From: an uncultured cyanobacterium | Lineage (GTDB): Bacteria > Cyanobacteriota > Cyanobacteriia > Cyanobacteriales > Nostocaceae | Assembly: GCA_903848645.1 (NCBI GenBank) | Contig: CAINGU010000031.1 | Coordinates: 1-64,000 of the forward strand | Length of the DNA: 64,000 nucleotides | Reading direction: 5' to 3' | Position numbers and translations under genes: made by a program | The notes under the pieces: generated by a model | Databases searched by the model: none | What the model saw: the letters and a program-made list of their open reading frames with translations, nothing else | What the model was told of the DNA's origin: nothing | Shown: positions 28,082-36,143 of the stretch, in pieces | Position numbering within the stretch: the stretch's first letter is position 1 | Layout of the letters: each line of letters starts with the position of its first letter

Positions 28082-29013
28082 TACTTAGCTGACACAATCA
28101 ACGAACTTGAAGTGTTTGAGCAAGGATTTGTGTAAACTGGTACACCCTTTGCTAAACCTGAGTTAATAGTCTGTTGCCAAACCTGAATACATACTGCAGC
28201 AAGTTGTGCAGCCGTTAGGTTAGATACAGCCTTACCAGCAGCATCAATACCTTGTGCTTCAATAAGACGGCGTTGTGCTTCAATTGTGGCTGTCTTAGTA
28301 GCCTCTGTAGCGATACGGGTAGCTTGTTGCTGTGCAGCGTACTGCGAAATAGTTGCAGCAGTGGTAGCATCTGGTTCTACAGAACGCATTGATACAGTAT
28401 CAACAGTAATTCCATAAACAGATAGTTGCTTATTTAATTGAACACGAATTTCTTCCGCAACCTTATCACGGTTAGAAATTGCATCTAGGTTTCCTGTTAC
28501 AGAATAAATTTGACCAACTGCTTGTCGCAAGTTAGGCAAAACAATGTTATCTGTAATTGATTGTAGATCACCTGTTCGTGATTGATAATAAAGTGTAGAT
28601 GCATCTTGTCGCTCTACTCGCCAACGTGCAGCAAGCTGAACAGTCATTTGTCCTGCATCTGCAGTACGAGCAATAACAGCATCTGATGCAGTTAATTGTA
28701 CGGTAATTGGACGAATTGGGTATTCCTCAACAGTTGTCCAAGGTGCTACAAAGTGAACGCCATTATCAAGAGGCTTACCAACATGACCAAAAGCCACTGG
28801 AACTCCAACTTGGGTAGCATTAACTACCGTGAATGACGAGAAGAACAGTGTGATTGCAAACAGTGCAAAAATTCCTGCTCCCGAAGCAAATGCTTTACCG
28901 CGAATTGCGATTTCATCACCATTGTAATCTGTATAGGACTTAAAGAAAATTCCGATACCAAAAGCAATAAGAGCTAGGAATAGAAAAATTCCTGGAAGTA
29001 CTACATTTAACAT
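28081..29013 (-). CDS. SPFH/Band 7 (prohibitin-like) membrane protein
   Basis: 310 residues. Two N-terminal hydrophobic helices (about 1-22 and 45-65), then a Band 7 domain: VNATQVGVPVAFGHVGKPLDNGVHFVAPWTTVEEYPIR, the central NRDKVAEEIRVQLNKQLSVYGITVDTVSM and an Ala/Gln-rich helical oligomerisation region (ATAATISQYAAQQQATRIA...). These proteins assemble into ring or cage-like membrane scaffolds; known relatives help control proteases and membrane domains. Several large actinophages carry such genes. Forms an operon with a 51-residue membrane protein and has its own promoter with a hairpin at the RNA 5' end. Confidence 0.85.
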   Translation of the reverse strand: MLNVVLPGIFLFLALIAFGIGIFFKSYTDYNGDEIAIRGKAFASGAGIFALFAITLFFSSFTVVNATQVGVPVAFGHVGKPLDNGVHFVAPWTTVEEYPIRPITVQLTASDAVIARTADAGQMTVQLAARWRVERQDASTLYYQSRTGDLQSITDNIVLPNLRQAVGQIYSVTGNLDAISNRDKVAEEIRVQLNKQLSVYGITVDTVSMRSVEPDATTAATISQYAAQQQATRIATEATKTATIEAQRRLIEAQGIDAAGKAVSNLTAAQLAAVCIQVWQQTINSGLAKGVPVYTNPCSNTSSSLIVSAK

Positions 29014-29032
29014 TTTTCTCCTTATTTATAGG

Positions 29033-29053
29033 TTGATAGCCATTTGCTATCAA
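29033..29053 (-). promoter_or_regulatory. 5' UTR hairpin or operator of the SPFH gene
   Basis: TTGATAGC/GCTATCAA perfect 8 bp inverted repeat with 5-base loop, starting at or just after the transcription start. It could be an RNA stability hairpin or a DNA operator. Confidence 0.5.
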
Positions 29054-29060
29054 TAGTTAT

Positions 29061-29090
29061 ATTTTACTCTATCATTTACTTATTTGTCAA
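29061..29090 (-). promoter_or_regulatory. Promoter of the SPFH operon
   Basis: TTGACA (29090-29085), 18 bp, TAAAAT (29066-29061). Confidence 0.65.
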
Positions 29091-29096
29091 GAATGG

Positions 29097-29264
29097 CTAT
29101 TTCCATATTCCATTCAAAGTAAATATTCCATCTTTATATATTTTATATATTTCTTCATTAGTTTGTTTTACAGGGGGAGGATCTAATCTTAATTTAATTT
29201 TTATTCTTTTTATTAAACTAAGTTTTTGGGGTTCACGATAAGGCCTTGTCACTATCCCACCCAT
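29097..29264 (-). CDS. 55-residue basic protein
   Basis: Lys/Arg/Ile-rich (LIKRIKIKLRLDPPP), ATG overlapping the upstream stop. Function unknown. Confidence 0.45.
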   Translation of the reverse strand: MGGIVTRPYREPQKLSLIKRIKIKLRLDPPPVKQTNEEIYKIYKDGIFTLNGIWK

Positions 29265-29533
29265 TATTTACGACCAAACTTTGAATCTTTTTTATATTGC
29301 AAGCGTTTTGCCTCAGATTTAAAAATTCCCTTAAAAGAAAATCCAATTAAATATATTGTTAAAAATGCAGGCCACATAAAAGTTGCTACAGCAGCAAAAA
29401 AATATACCACTGCAATATCTGAAAAATCAACATCTAAATACTCAAAATCTAAAATCATTATTTTAATCAAAAATTTACGAGCAAACAAAAAAAATGGAAT
29501 AATTCCCAAAAAATATAAAACTGTAAATATCAT
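29264..29533 (-). CDS. Small membrane protein, LWP family
   Basis: 89 residues with two or three hydrophobic helices; AAVATFMWPAFLTIYLIG resembles the helices of the 27223 and 27576 products. Basic cytoplasmic tail. Confidence 0.55.
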   Translation of the reverse strand: MIFTVLYFLGIIPFFLFARKFLIKIMILDFEYLDVDFSDIAVVYFFAAVATFMWPAFLTIYLIGFSFKGIFKSEAKRLQYKKDSKFGRK

Positions 29534-29688
29534 TTTTCTACTCCATATCCAATTGTTTCTTGATGATTAAATACATAAGATATTGAACCAAATTTATCAT
29601 AAACAATTACTGTATTCCAAGACTTTTCCATATGGTAAGCATTAGGAATATCTACAACTAAAACATTTTTAAATCTAACTTTAAACAT
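29530..29688 (-). CDS. 52-residue beta-rich protein
   Basis: MFKVRFKNVLVVDIP...SWNTVIVYDKFGSISYV; coupled by ATGA to the downstream membrane protein. Function unknown. Confidence 0.45.
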   Translation of the reverse strand: MFKVRFKNVLVVDIPNAYHMEKSWNTVIVYDKFGSISYVFNHQETIGYGVEK

Positions 29689-29865
29689 TTAATTCTTTAT
29701 TCCTTGTACAAATTGTGCTGCTTCACCAATAGTTATAGCCCTGCCTGGGGTCGGCCCAATTGACAAAAGCTCTTCTGAAATGGCCTTACGCCAATATTTT
29801 TCAGTGTCTTTTAGTTTACTTTCCCATGCTTCTTGATTTAACTTTCTTTCAAAATCAGTAGGCAT
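29689..29865 (-). CDS. 58-residue helical protein
   Basis: Charged N-terminal helix then GPTPGRAITIGEAAQFV. Start overlaps the upstream stop. No family recognised. Confidence 0.45.
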   Translation of the reverse strand: MPTDFERKLNQEAWESKLKDTEKYWRKAISEELLSIGPTPGRAITIGEAAQFVQGIKN

Positions 29866-30161
29866 TAATCTTCAAGCTTTTCAATTTTAACAACGTCAGT
29901 AGTACTTCTCCAAGTGTACCAATCATCATTACGAATTCCCCGCACATTCATATTAATTGGAAGCCCTACTTTAATAGCATCAAGTCCATTAACGCGAAAC
30001 CAATCATTATCTGCTTGCAAAGGGTTACGCCCTTCGGCTGGGACACGCATAGCGATATTTTTTTCCTCTGAAAATTCAAAGATATAATATGTGCCATGTG
30101 AAGTTGTTACTTTGTACTTGCCAGATTTAAAATCTGTTATTTCATTTAATTCATTACTCAT
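29865..30161 (-). CDS. Hypothetical 98-residue protein
   Basis: Beta-rich with Trp residues (WFRVNGLDAIKVG...DDWYTW). Coupled to both neighbours by TAATG. Confidence 0.55.
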   Translation of the reverse strand: MSNELNEITDFKSGKYKVTTSHGTYYIFEFSEEKNIAMRVPAEGRNPLQADNDWFRVNGLDAIKVGLPINMNVRGIRNDDWYTWRSTTDVVKIEKLED

Positions 30162-30277
30162 TATTTATGCTCTTTCTTTTTGTGATTAGATAGTGTTTGA
30201 TGGGCAAACATATTGCTACGAACTTCTATATCCCGCCCACAATCTGAACAATTTACTGTACGCTTTTCAACCGCCAT
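30161..30277 (-). CDS. 38-residue C2H2-like zinc finger
   Basis: VNCSDCGRDIEVRSNMFAHQ...H: CxxC followed by two His at finger-like spacing. AGGAG lies 7 bp upstream, inside the preceding gene (25 bp overlap). Confidence 0.5.
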   Translation of the reverse strand: MAVEKRTVNCSDCGRDIEVRSNMFAHQTLSNHKKKEHK

Positions 30278-30480
30278 ACTTCAACTCCTATAATCTCTAG
30301 AATATCTTTTAGTGCGGGAGTTATTTCAGGATTTTCCCGAAATAAATAGTGCTCTACAGGATTTTTAAAATCTTTAAAATCTTCTTTTTTTACCCAACCT
30401 TCATCTTCAAGATCATCTTCATGAATGTATCCATGATCTTTAAGTTCCCAAGCATCAATATCAACTGTAAATGAAGGCAT
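30253..30480 (-). CDS. Hypothetical 75-residue acidic protein
   Basis: Acidic N-terminal half (EDDLEDEGWVKKEDFKDF), helical C-terminal half. Adjacent to, and co-oriented with, the 30480 gene. Confidence 0.55.
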   Translation of the reverse strand: MPSFTVDIDAWELKDHGYIHEDDLEDEGWVKKEDFKDFKNPVEHYLFRENPEITPALKDILEIIGVEVWRLKSVQ

Positions 30481-30674
30481 TATTCTGCACCAATTTCTTT
30501 TCTAATTCTACGAAGTTGAGATTTTGTAAGTTTTTCTTGTGCCATTCTTTCTTTAATCATAGCATCAAGAGTTTCACGAAACATTTCTTCTCTTTTTGCA
30601 GCATCCCACCCATGCTCAAGAGCAGTAGAGGCTACCGCTTCTTTAATCATAAATAGGTCGGTTAAGGTAATCAT
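30480..30674 (-). CDS. 64-residue helical protein
   Basis: Charged helices with a possible helix-turn-helix-like end (EKLTKSQLRRIRKEIGAE). First gene after a TGTCAG-class promoter, so perhaps an early regulator. Confidence 0.5.
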   Translation of the reverse strand: MITLTDLFMIKEAVASTALEHGWDAAKREEMFRETLDAMIKERMAQEKLTKSQLRRIRKEIGAE

Positions 30675-30704
30675 TTTATTCCTTTGTTAGTTGCTTATAA
30701 ATAT

Positions 30705-30733
30705 ATTGTACCAGAGGGCACTGACATTATGCA
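30705..30733 (-). promoter_or_regulatory. TGTCAG-class promoter (- strand)
   Basis: TGTCAG (30726-30721), 10 bp, TACAAT (30710-30705). It overlaps the end of the Rnl2-like ligase gene. Confidence 0.65.
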
Positions 30734-31287
30734 GCACCCTTTGGCTTTTCATCATCAATACATGTTACTTTAAATAAAGAATTAGATGCTGTATGGAAAA
30801 CAACAATTCCTTCTGGATTCATGTATCCTGGAACAGCTAGAGATCCACTTGCTTTTAATACATTAATTGCATAGTCAGCATCTTGTAATTGATTTTGACC
30901 ATTAGCACGAACGCTTGGAATTACTGGAACTAGACCGACATTAGGTAGTAGAGAAAAATCTACATCTTTGTAACGATTAAGATTAAATAAAGAAAAACGC
31001 TTGTCATTTCCCTTTAGCCCATAATTACGTTGAATACCCGCTCCCCACCATTCTCCAAAATGGCGACCTTCGCCAAGCATTTCAATAAGGGCTTCCTTAT
31101 TATCGTGTGCCCAGCGAGAGAACCCATAGTTATCATCTTCTGGAGTAATCAGGCGATTTCGTGATTGTGTTCCAAATTCACCATCTTCAATAATAATTGC
31201 AGCATTTGTACCATCAAGCTTCTCAGTAATAATAACTTCACGGTTTAAACGAGCAATTTTAGGCCATGCCTTAAATTCAATAGTCAT
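30727..31287 (-). CDS. RNA ligase, Rnl2-like, short form
   Basis: 186 residues containing the nucleotidyltransferase motifs: EKLDGTN (motif I, Lys23 is the expected AMP acceptor), SRNR (motif Ia-like), FGEWWG, and PEGIVVFH (motif IV). It lacks most of the C-terminal domain of T4 Rnl2 (334 residues). It should seal 3'-OH/5'-phosphate nicks in RNA. Lies directly downstream of a second ligase and a polynucleotide kinase/phosphatase, forming an RNA-repair cassette. Confidence 0.8.
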   Translation of the reverse strand: MTIEFKAWPKIARLNREVIITEKLDGTNAAIIIEDGEFGTQSRNRLITPEDDNYGFSRWAHDNKEALIEMLGEGRHFGEWWGAGIQRNYGLKGNDKRFSLFNLNRYKDVDFSLLPNVGLVPVIPSVRANGQNQLQDADYAINVLKASGSLAVPGYMNPEGIVVFHTASNSLFKVTCIDDEKPKGAA

Positions 31288-31295
31288 TTTATTCC

Positions 31296-32414
31296 TTAAT
31301 CTGCATCAGGGCTAACTTCACGAATTGATCGCAAAGCATCACCAGTTGGTTTTAATTGTTTCCAAATTACTTCATCAATTGGTTTTCCATCAAGCATTTT
31401 GAAAAACATTGGACGATAGGGGTTTCCCTCAGTTGAAAGAGCAAATTCTTTTCTATTAATAGGCTCACTCATATTAGTATTTGGATTAAGAACAATCTTA
31501 GAAAATTGGCTTCTTACATCCAAGAAAATTCTTGCAAATTCTTTTCTAAACTCTTCTGTAATTGTTTTAAGCCAAGTGTGGAATTCATCTGGAGCATTAG
31601 CAAACACAACATCTGGATTTTCTCCAGCAGCCAAAACTTCCCAAACGTGCTTAGGATTAATGCGAGTCATAAATTTATGAAGTAAAACATATTCTTCAAA
31701 TTTAATTTTAATTCTTTCGCAATCCATAGTACGAATTACAAAACCTTCACGATTTGGTTCTTGTGGTGCTTCTAAAACTTCCCGTAAAGTTTTATAAGGA
31801 TGAATTTCAACTACAGGAATATTAGGAAAACACTCTTTTAAAGTTTCTACAGAAACATCTGCTCCAGAACTTATTTGGATTGCACCAATTAAAACTAATC
31901 CTTCTTGACCTTTATAATCAACAACAATTCTATTTTCTGGATAAATTATTTCAAATAAATGAGTAAATTCATCTTCAATCCACTCAAGTTGTGAGTAACC
32001 ATTATCATTAAAATATTTAGTTGCCCAACGTGCTTGGTCTGAATCCATAGACCCACGAGTAGAAATAGCAAGTTCACCATTAGGAAGGGGATAAATAATA
32101 CCCAACGAACCGTCCATTTTTTCTGTAACTTCAATTTTTTGATCTAAATCAATTACAGGTGCTCCCTCTTGACCATAATTAAAAAATTTATGAAATGGAC
32201 GAGCTAATACTTCTTGTGTATCTGCATTAAAGATTAATCCACGACATTGCAAAGTTGAATTGTTCCAAATACCCTCCCAAGCACAAGACTCGCTATAGTT
32301 AGCTATCTTAATTTGTGGAAATTCAGGATGTGAACGCTCGCGGATGTAACCTTTGAGTACCATTTCTGCATACTCTTCAAGGTCTAACACATCCGACAAC
32401 TTTGTGTCTGACAT
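31296..32414 (-). CDS. RNA ligase, T4 Rnl1-like
   Basis: 372 residues, close to the 374 of T4 Rnl1. Motif I is EKMDGSLG (Lys99), preceded by CRGLIFN and FHKFFNYGQE as in Rnl1; motif IV is EGFVIRT and motif V IKIKFEEY. Rnl1-type enzymes rejoin tRNA anticodon loops cut by host nucleases, working with a kinase/phosphatase that heals the ends; that enzyme is encoded immediately upstream with overlapping codons. Together with the phage's own tRNAs this points to tRNA repair. Confidence 0.85.
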   Translation of the reverse strand: MSDTKLSDVLDLEEYAEMVLKGYIRERSHPEFPQIKIANYSESCAWEGIWNNSTLQCRGLIFNADTQEVLARPFHKFFNYGQEGAPVIDLDQKIEVTEKMDGSLGIIYPLPNGELAISTRGSMDSDQARWATKYFNDNGYSQLEWIEDEFTHLFEIIYPENRIVVDYKGQEGLVLIGAIQISSGADVSVETLKECFPNIPVVEIHPYKTLREVLEAPQEPNREGFVIRTMDCERIKIKFEEYVLLHKFMTRINPKHVWEVLAAGENPDVVFANAPDEFHTWLKTITEEFRKEFARIFLDVRSQFSKIVLNPNTNMSEPINRKEFALSTEGNPYRPMFFKMLDGKPIDEVIWKQLKPTGDALRSIREVSPDAD

Positions 32415-33313
32415 TAAAAATCTCCTTCTGCTACTTGATATGTTTTTAATTTAAGTTTGTTTCTCCAGAGATCAACTACTTGGTCTCTGTCGTCAAATAC
32501 ACCTAAAACATTATATTTATCACGGATGTATTCATTGAATATGTCATATTTTACCAGATAATCGGCTCTTTCGTCAAGAGACCCACGCATATATAAATGT
32601 TCATATTGAATTCCATTATCTGATAGCCACTCTACCGTATCTTGGTATGCCGTAGCTTTTCTTCCAGATACAATAAGGATTACAGACTCACTTAATGACC
32701 ATAATATTTCACGAACTCCGATATCTACAGTATCGGTAGATACTAAATTGATATCATAAGGGCTACGATTATGCATATGAGCAAGAGTACCATCAATATC
32801 AAAAATATACGCTCTATCCAAATCAGGGCGAGGCACATAAGGTTCAAATGTAACTAATTCAGCAGTCTTGTAAGGCTTTAACTTAATTGCTTCTGTATAC
32901 ATAGAACGAATTGCCTTTTCGCCAACTGGAACCTCACGCTTAGAATCCCGCTCTAAGCAAGTTTCAAGAGGAACAGACAAAAAGCTATCATCAATAGTTA
33001 CTGTTGCTCCAAATTTATTAGCAATTTTTTCCAAAGATCTAACTGTTCTAATATTCAAATTAGTGTTATCAACAATAATTTTTTCAATTAAATCAGATTT
33101 AAGATAGACTTCCAAAAGCTTTTCACGAGTTGCTTGTAGCACATCAGATATTCCTGGCTGTCTGCGCCACCCTTTTCCAAAAGTCATAGCAACTATATCA
33201 TCATTGTTAATACGGGCTACAGTGCCCTCTGTACGGGCTTTAATGTAGTTAAAAGCAGCAGTGCTCTTCCCAGATGCTGGTATACCTCTAGGTATAATTA
33301 CTTCTTTAATCAT
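32414..33313 (-). CDS. Polynucleotide kinase/3'-phosphatase
   Basis: 299 residues in T4 Pnkp order: N-terminal kinase with P-loop GIPASGKST (residues 10-18) and a C-terminal HAD phosphatase with FDIDGTL (D172, D174). It would add 5'-phosphate and remove 3' or 2',3'-cyclic phosphate to prepare RNA ends for ligation. Start MIKEV chosen because GAGGAAAA lies just upstream within the preceding gene. One-base overlap with the Rnl1-like gene. Confidence 0.87.
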   Translation of the reverse strand: MIKEVIIPRGIPASGKSTAAFNYIKARTEGTVARINNDDIVAMTFGKGWRRQPGISDVLQATREKLLEVYLKSDLIEKIIVDNTNLNIRTVRSLEKIANKFGATVTIDDSFLSVPLETCLERDSKREVPVGEKAIRSMYTEAIKLKPYKTAELVTFEPYVPRPDLDRAYIFDIDGTLAHMHNRSPYDINLVSTDTVDIGVREILWSLSESVILIVSGRKATAYQDTVEWLSDNGIQYEHLYMRGSLDERADYLVKYDIFNEYIRDKYNVLGVFDDRDQVVDLWRNKLKLKTYQVAEGDF

Positions 33314-33743
33314 CTTTTTCCTCTTCATCTACTGGATAACCTGCTATAATAGCACAATCATTACATAATGTTTTGTACCAATAATTTCTACATCTTACTT
33401 TTACACTATTATCATATCTTGTACGAATTGTACCGTATCTAGCTGCACCACATATTTCACATATATTTTCAGAAAGCTGTTCTGCATATGAAATTAAATC
33501 ATTAATGATATCTGCAGCCTTTGTGTCTATTTCTGTGCCTGCTCCGCCAACATAAAACCTTAATGTTCCAAATTTTTCTTTTACTTGATGAATTTCATAA
33601 TTTGGAGCCAAGTATGCAATTTTATCATCTAAATCATTGATTAGTTCATACCAGCCAGAGTCCATGCTAATCCACTTCCCCCACCCTCTAGGTATTCGGG
33701 AAGTAATTTTTTCTCTAATTTCTGCAATTCTATTTTGATCCAT
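33306..33743 (-). CDS. Hypothetical protein with zinc-ribbon
   Basis: 145 residues; QVKEKFGTLRFYVGG in the centre and a C-terminal CEICGAA...VRCRNYW..LCNDC four-Cys site. The QVKEKFGTLRFY motif occurs in many phage proteins of unknown role. Overlaps the kinase gene start. Confidence 0.65.
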   Translation of the reverse strand: MDQNRIAEIREKITSRIPRGWGKWISMDSGWYELINDLDDKIAYLAPNYEIHQVKEKFGTLRFYVGGAGTEIDTKAADIINDLISYAEQLSENICEICGAARYGTIRTRYDNSVKVRCRNYWYKTLCNDCAIIAGYPVDEEEKDD

Positions 33744-33744
33744 T

Positions 33745-34002
33745 TTAATCTTTCATATCCCTAAAATAAAAAATATGCTCTTCTTTAAGAGCTTTTTTTG
33801 TGTATTTTAAAATTTTCTTTCTTGCTTCTTTTGCAGATCGCTCAGGCAAAATTTCTGATGCATATTGAATATTATTTAAATAAACTGACCAGCACCATCC
33901 ATCATATTCGCAAATACGATCATCTGGACGAGCAGGATGAAAAGATATGCTGCTTGATATATCTCTATCAATTCTATTTCTTGGCTTATGTTTATTTTTC
34001 AT
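33745..34002 (-). CDS. Hypothetical basic protein
   Basis: 85 residues, Lys/Arg-rich at both ends with a YDGWCWSVYLNNIQYAS core. Function unknown. Confidence 0.55.
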   Translation of the reverse strand: MKNKHKPRNRIDRDISSSISFHPARPDDRICEYDGWCWSVYLNNIQYASEILPERSAKEARKKILKYTKKALKEEHIFYFRDMKD

Positions 34003-34030
34003 TCATTATCCTTTAAAGTTGAATTTTTGC

Positions 34031-34237
34031 TTAAATACTGGTATCATTTCTCTCTTTAATTTCTTTTACTTTGTCTTGAAATATTGGTAGTCGGGAATCA
34101 TTATAAAATGGATCCGCCAGCGTTCCCCGAATTTCGTTAGCAATATCTGGATTAGTTTGATGTAGGTCATTAAAAGCTTTTTGCCCTTTACGCCATTGTG
34201 ATTTATTTAATTTTTCGTATTCTTCATCTGTAATCAT
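34031..34237 (-). CDS. Hypothetical 68-residue protein, leaderless
   Basis: ATG lies 6 bp downstream of TAGAAT, implying a leaderless mRNA. Charged helical product (MITDEEYEKLNKSQWRKGQKAF). Confidence 0.55.
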   Translation of the reverse strand: MITDEEYEKLNKSQWRKGQKAFNDLHQTNPDIANEIRGTLADPFYNDSRLPIFQDKVKEIKERNDTSI

Positions 34238-34243
34238 AGATGT

Positions 34244-34273
34244 ATTCTACCAGAAGGGTAGAAGTTTTGTCAA
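34244..34273 (-). promoter_or_regulatory. Promoter of a leaderless transcript
   Basis: TTGACA (34273-34268), 18 bp, TAGAAT (34249-34244), then ACATCT and ATG. Confidence 0.7.
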
Positions 34274-34276
34274 TAG

Positions 34277-34546
34277 TTAATCTTCTTGTGGTTCAAATGT
34301 TTCTGGAATTTTATCATCAATAAATTGATCTTTCATTTTTCCAGTGGCAGGTTTTACATATTTTGGAGGATTATAGATAGTATGTATAGTTCCAACATCT
34401 GGTAAATTTCCTACTACCTCAAAGGCATACTGCTCTGCTTTTTCTAAATCGGACTGCACTCCTTGTGCCCGATATTTTCCCTTTTCAATAGACCATAACC
34501 ACGAACCGTTAATTCTATCAAAATGTATTGTTACATCTTCTCTCAT
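34277..34546 (-). CDS. Hypothetical 89-residue protein
   Basis: DRINGSWLWSIEKGKYRAQG, then helix and Pro-rich tail; coupled by ATGA to the upstream small gene. No family recognised. Confidence 0.55.
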   Translation of the reverse strand: MREDVTIHFDRINGSWLWSIEKGKYRAQGVQSDLEKAEQYAFEVVGNLPDVGTIHTIYNPPKYVKPATGKMKDQFIDDKIPETFEPQED

Positions 34547-34686
34547 GCTATCCCTCTTACTCTATTTGCACATTTCATAATCCACATTAACGCAAACACA
34601 GAAGGCAAATGTTTACCATTTTGATCAAGCATTAATTTTTCAACTTCTAGAGCGAGGTGCTCTCTTATTTCTGGATCAATCTCCAT
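34543..34686 (-). CDS. 47-residue helical protein
   Basis: MEIDPEIREHLALEVEKLMLDQNG...; begins inside the end of thyX (11 bp overlap) and ends with ATGA coupling. Small but well packed. Confidence 0.5.
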   Translation of the reverse strand: MEIDPEIREHLALEVEKLMLDQNGKHLPSVFALMWIMKCANRVRGIA

Positions 34687-35386
34687 TATTTATTTTCTTT
34701 CTTTCATACATAATATTTGGAAAAGCAATTGTCGTAAATTCATTAATGGCTTTAGCATATTCTTGGATTTCAACTTGTGCATCATGCTCTAAACGCTGGT
34801 CTAGGAAAGTAATTACTGATTGGAGGCTGGCTGTCCATCTATACCTTACATACATACCATATGCTGGCAAAAATAATCTTGCTAATTCTGGAGCAATTCC
34901 ATCTGTTAATGCTTTATCATATAGATTTAAAGAGTATGCAATTAAATCATCAAGCTTTTCTGAATAAAACTCTCCTGTCCCCGCATCAACGGGTTCCCCA
35001 GATCCTTGTTTAGAGTTTGCTGGAGCAGAACGCCATTTATTCTTATTTGGAATATAGAATTCTTCTTTTTCAGTGATATATCTACGAGATGATTCATTCC
35101 AACCATTTTGATCATCAATATGGGTAGATGCCACAACATATTTCCAGTGCTGCCTAGCCACCATAAGTGGTGCATAAATTTCAAAAGTAATTGCAGTATG
35201 GCGTAATGGAGAAGTGTGACCTTCTCTTAATAAGAAATTAATTAATTTTATATCTTTTGGGGATATCTCTTTAGATTCTTTGTCATATGACACACGGGCT
35301 GCATTAGCAACAGAAAGATCAGTTCCTAAAACTTCAATTAAACGAACATACCCTTTGTCTAACACGTCTATTTTTGTAAGATCCAT
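34676..35386 (-). CDS. thyX: Flavin-dependent thymidylate synthase ThyX
   Basis: 236 residues. The signature R-H-R-x7-S/N-E-x-S-x-R-Y region appears as RQHWKYVV...NGWNESSRRY (residues 78-103), with GHTSPLRH (57-63) before it and RYRWTASLQSVITFLDQR after, as expected for FAD and dUMP binding. ThyX methylates dUMP using methylenetetrahydrofolate and FAD, supplying dTTP for AT-rich phage DNA. Actinobacteria and their phages commonly use ThyX. The -10 box lies 7 bp before the ATG, so translation is leaderless or nearly so. Confidence 0.88.
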   Translation of the reverse strand: MDLTKIDVLDKGYVRLIEVLGTDLSVANAARVSYDKESKEISPKDIKLINFLLREGHTSPLRHTAITFEIYAPLMVARQHWKYVVASTHIDDQNGWNESSRRYITEKEEFYIPNKNKWRSAPANSKQGSGEPVDAGTGEFYSEKLDDLIAYSLNLYDKALTDGIAPELARLFLPAYGMYVRYRWTASLQSVITFLDQRLEHDAQVEIQEYAKAINEFTTIAFPNIMYERKKINNGD

Positions 35387-35393
35387 AAGACCA

Positions 35394-35423
35394 ATTCTAT
35401 CATCTAGTAGTTATTTTTGTCAA
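35394..35423 (-). promoter_or_regulatory. Promoter of thyX
   Basis: TTGACA and TAGAAT (35399-35394) 18 bp apart; 7 bp then ATG. Confidence 0.65.
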
Positions 35424-35510
35424 TTATAATTTATGTTTACGAGCATTATGGGCTTTGAACGATAATGCCATAATAACAAGCATACTGGCATACATCAAAA
35501 TACTTTGCAT
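35424..35510 (-). CDS. 28-residue membrane peptide
   Basis: ILMYASMLVIMALSF helix with basic HNARKHKL tail; ATG overlaps the stop of the DUF1003-like gene. Confidence 0.4.
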   Translation of the reverse strand: MQSILMYASMLVIMALSFKAHNARKHKL

Positions 35511-35893
35511 TAGATATCCTCCTCTTCATCTCTAAGTAAGCGAACATCTTCCGCCATATCTCTAAGAGTTTCTAGGATTTCTTCTGTCATGATATTAGTT
35601 TCACTAGAAGCGTTTAATGTTTTTCTAGCTATTCTTTTTTCTACTTCTGCTTCTCTGTTACCCGAAGATAAGATTAAAGATGATAGAATAATTGCTTCTA
35701 ATGACACAATAAGAGTTAATAAACCAAAGGGAAATTTTTCTACCTTAAATCCAATCCAACAAGACCACCATATTATATGGGAGATAAGGAACCAAGGGCT
35801 GGCAGAAACTTCTGCCGTCCAATCAGACACTTCATTGACTTTATTCTCAAAGTGTGTAAATAAGTGTTTAGATTTCAATATTAACTTTTTCAT
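35510..35893 (-). CDS. DUF1003-like membrane protein
   Basis: 127 residues. SPWFLISHIIWWSCWIGF and FPFGLLTLIVSLEAIILSSLIL are the two conserved helices of DUF1003/low-affinity-iron-permease-like proteins, followed by a charged coiled-coil tail. Function in this family is poorly defined. Confidence 0.65.
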   Translation of the reverse strand: MKKLILKSKHLFTHFENKVNEVSDWTAEVSASPWFLISHIIWWSCWIGFKVEKFPFGLLTLIVSLEAIILSSLILSSGNREAEVEKRIARKTLNASSETNIMTEEILETLRDMAEDVRLLRDEEEDI

Positions 35894-35921
35894 GGCATAG
35901 TAATTATACCATTATACTTAT

Positions 35922-36143
35922 TTAAATAAGTCTTTTTTGTTCTGCTTCTGCTGACATAGTTTCATTAAATAAAGACATAAATGTGTCAATTACAAAAATT
36001 GAATCATTTAATGCATTTTTCTTAGCATTTTCTAAATCTTCTTCTGAAAATCTATCATTTAGTGCCCATTCTTCTAATAAATCTGTTGCAACAATTTCAA
36101 CAATTTTTTCTAATTGTGCTACTGATAGTGGTACTGATGCCAT
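35922..36143 (-). CDS. Hypothetical 73-residue acidic protein
   Basis: Helical and acidic; one-base overlap with the upstream gene. No family recognised. Confidence 0.5.
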   Translation of the reverse strand: MASVPLSVAQLEKIVEIVATDLLEEWALNDRFSEEDLENAKKNALNDSIFVIDTFMSLFNETMSAEAEQKRLI

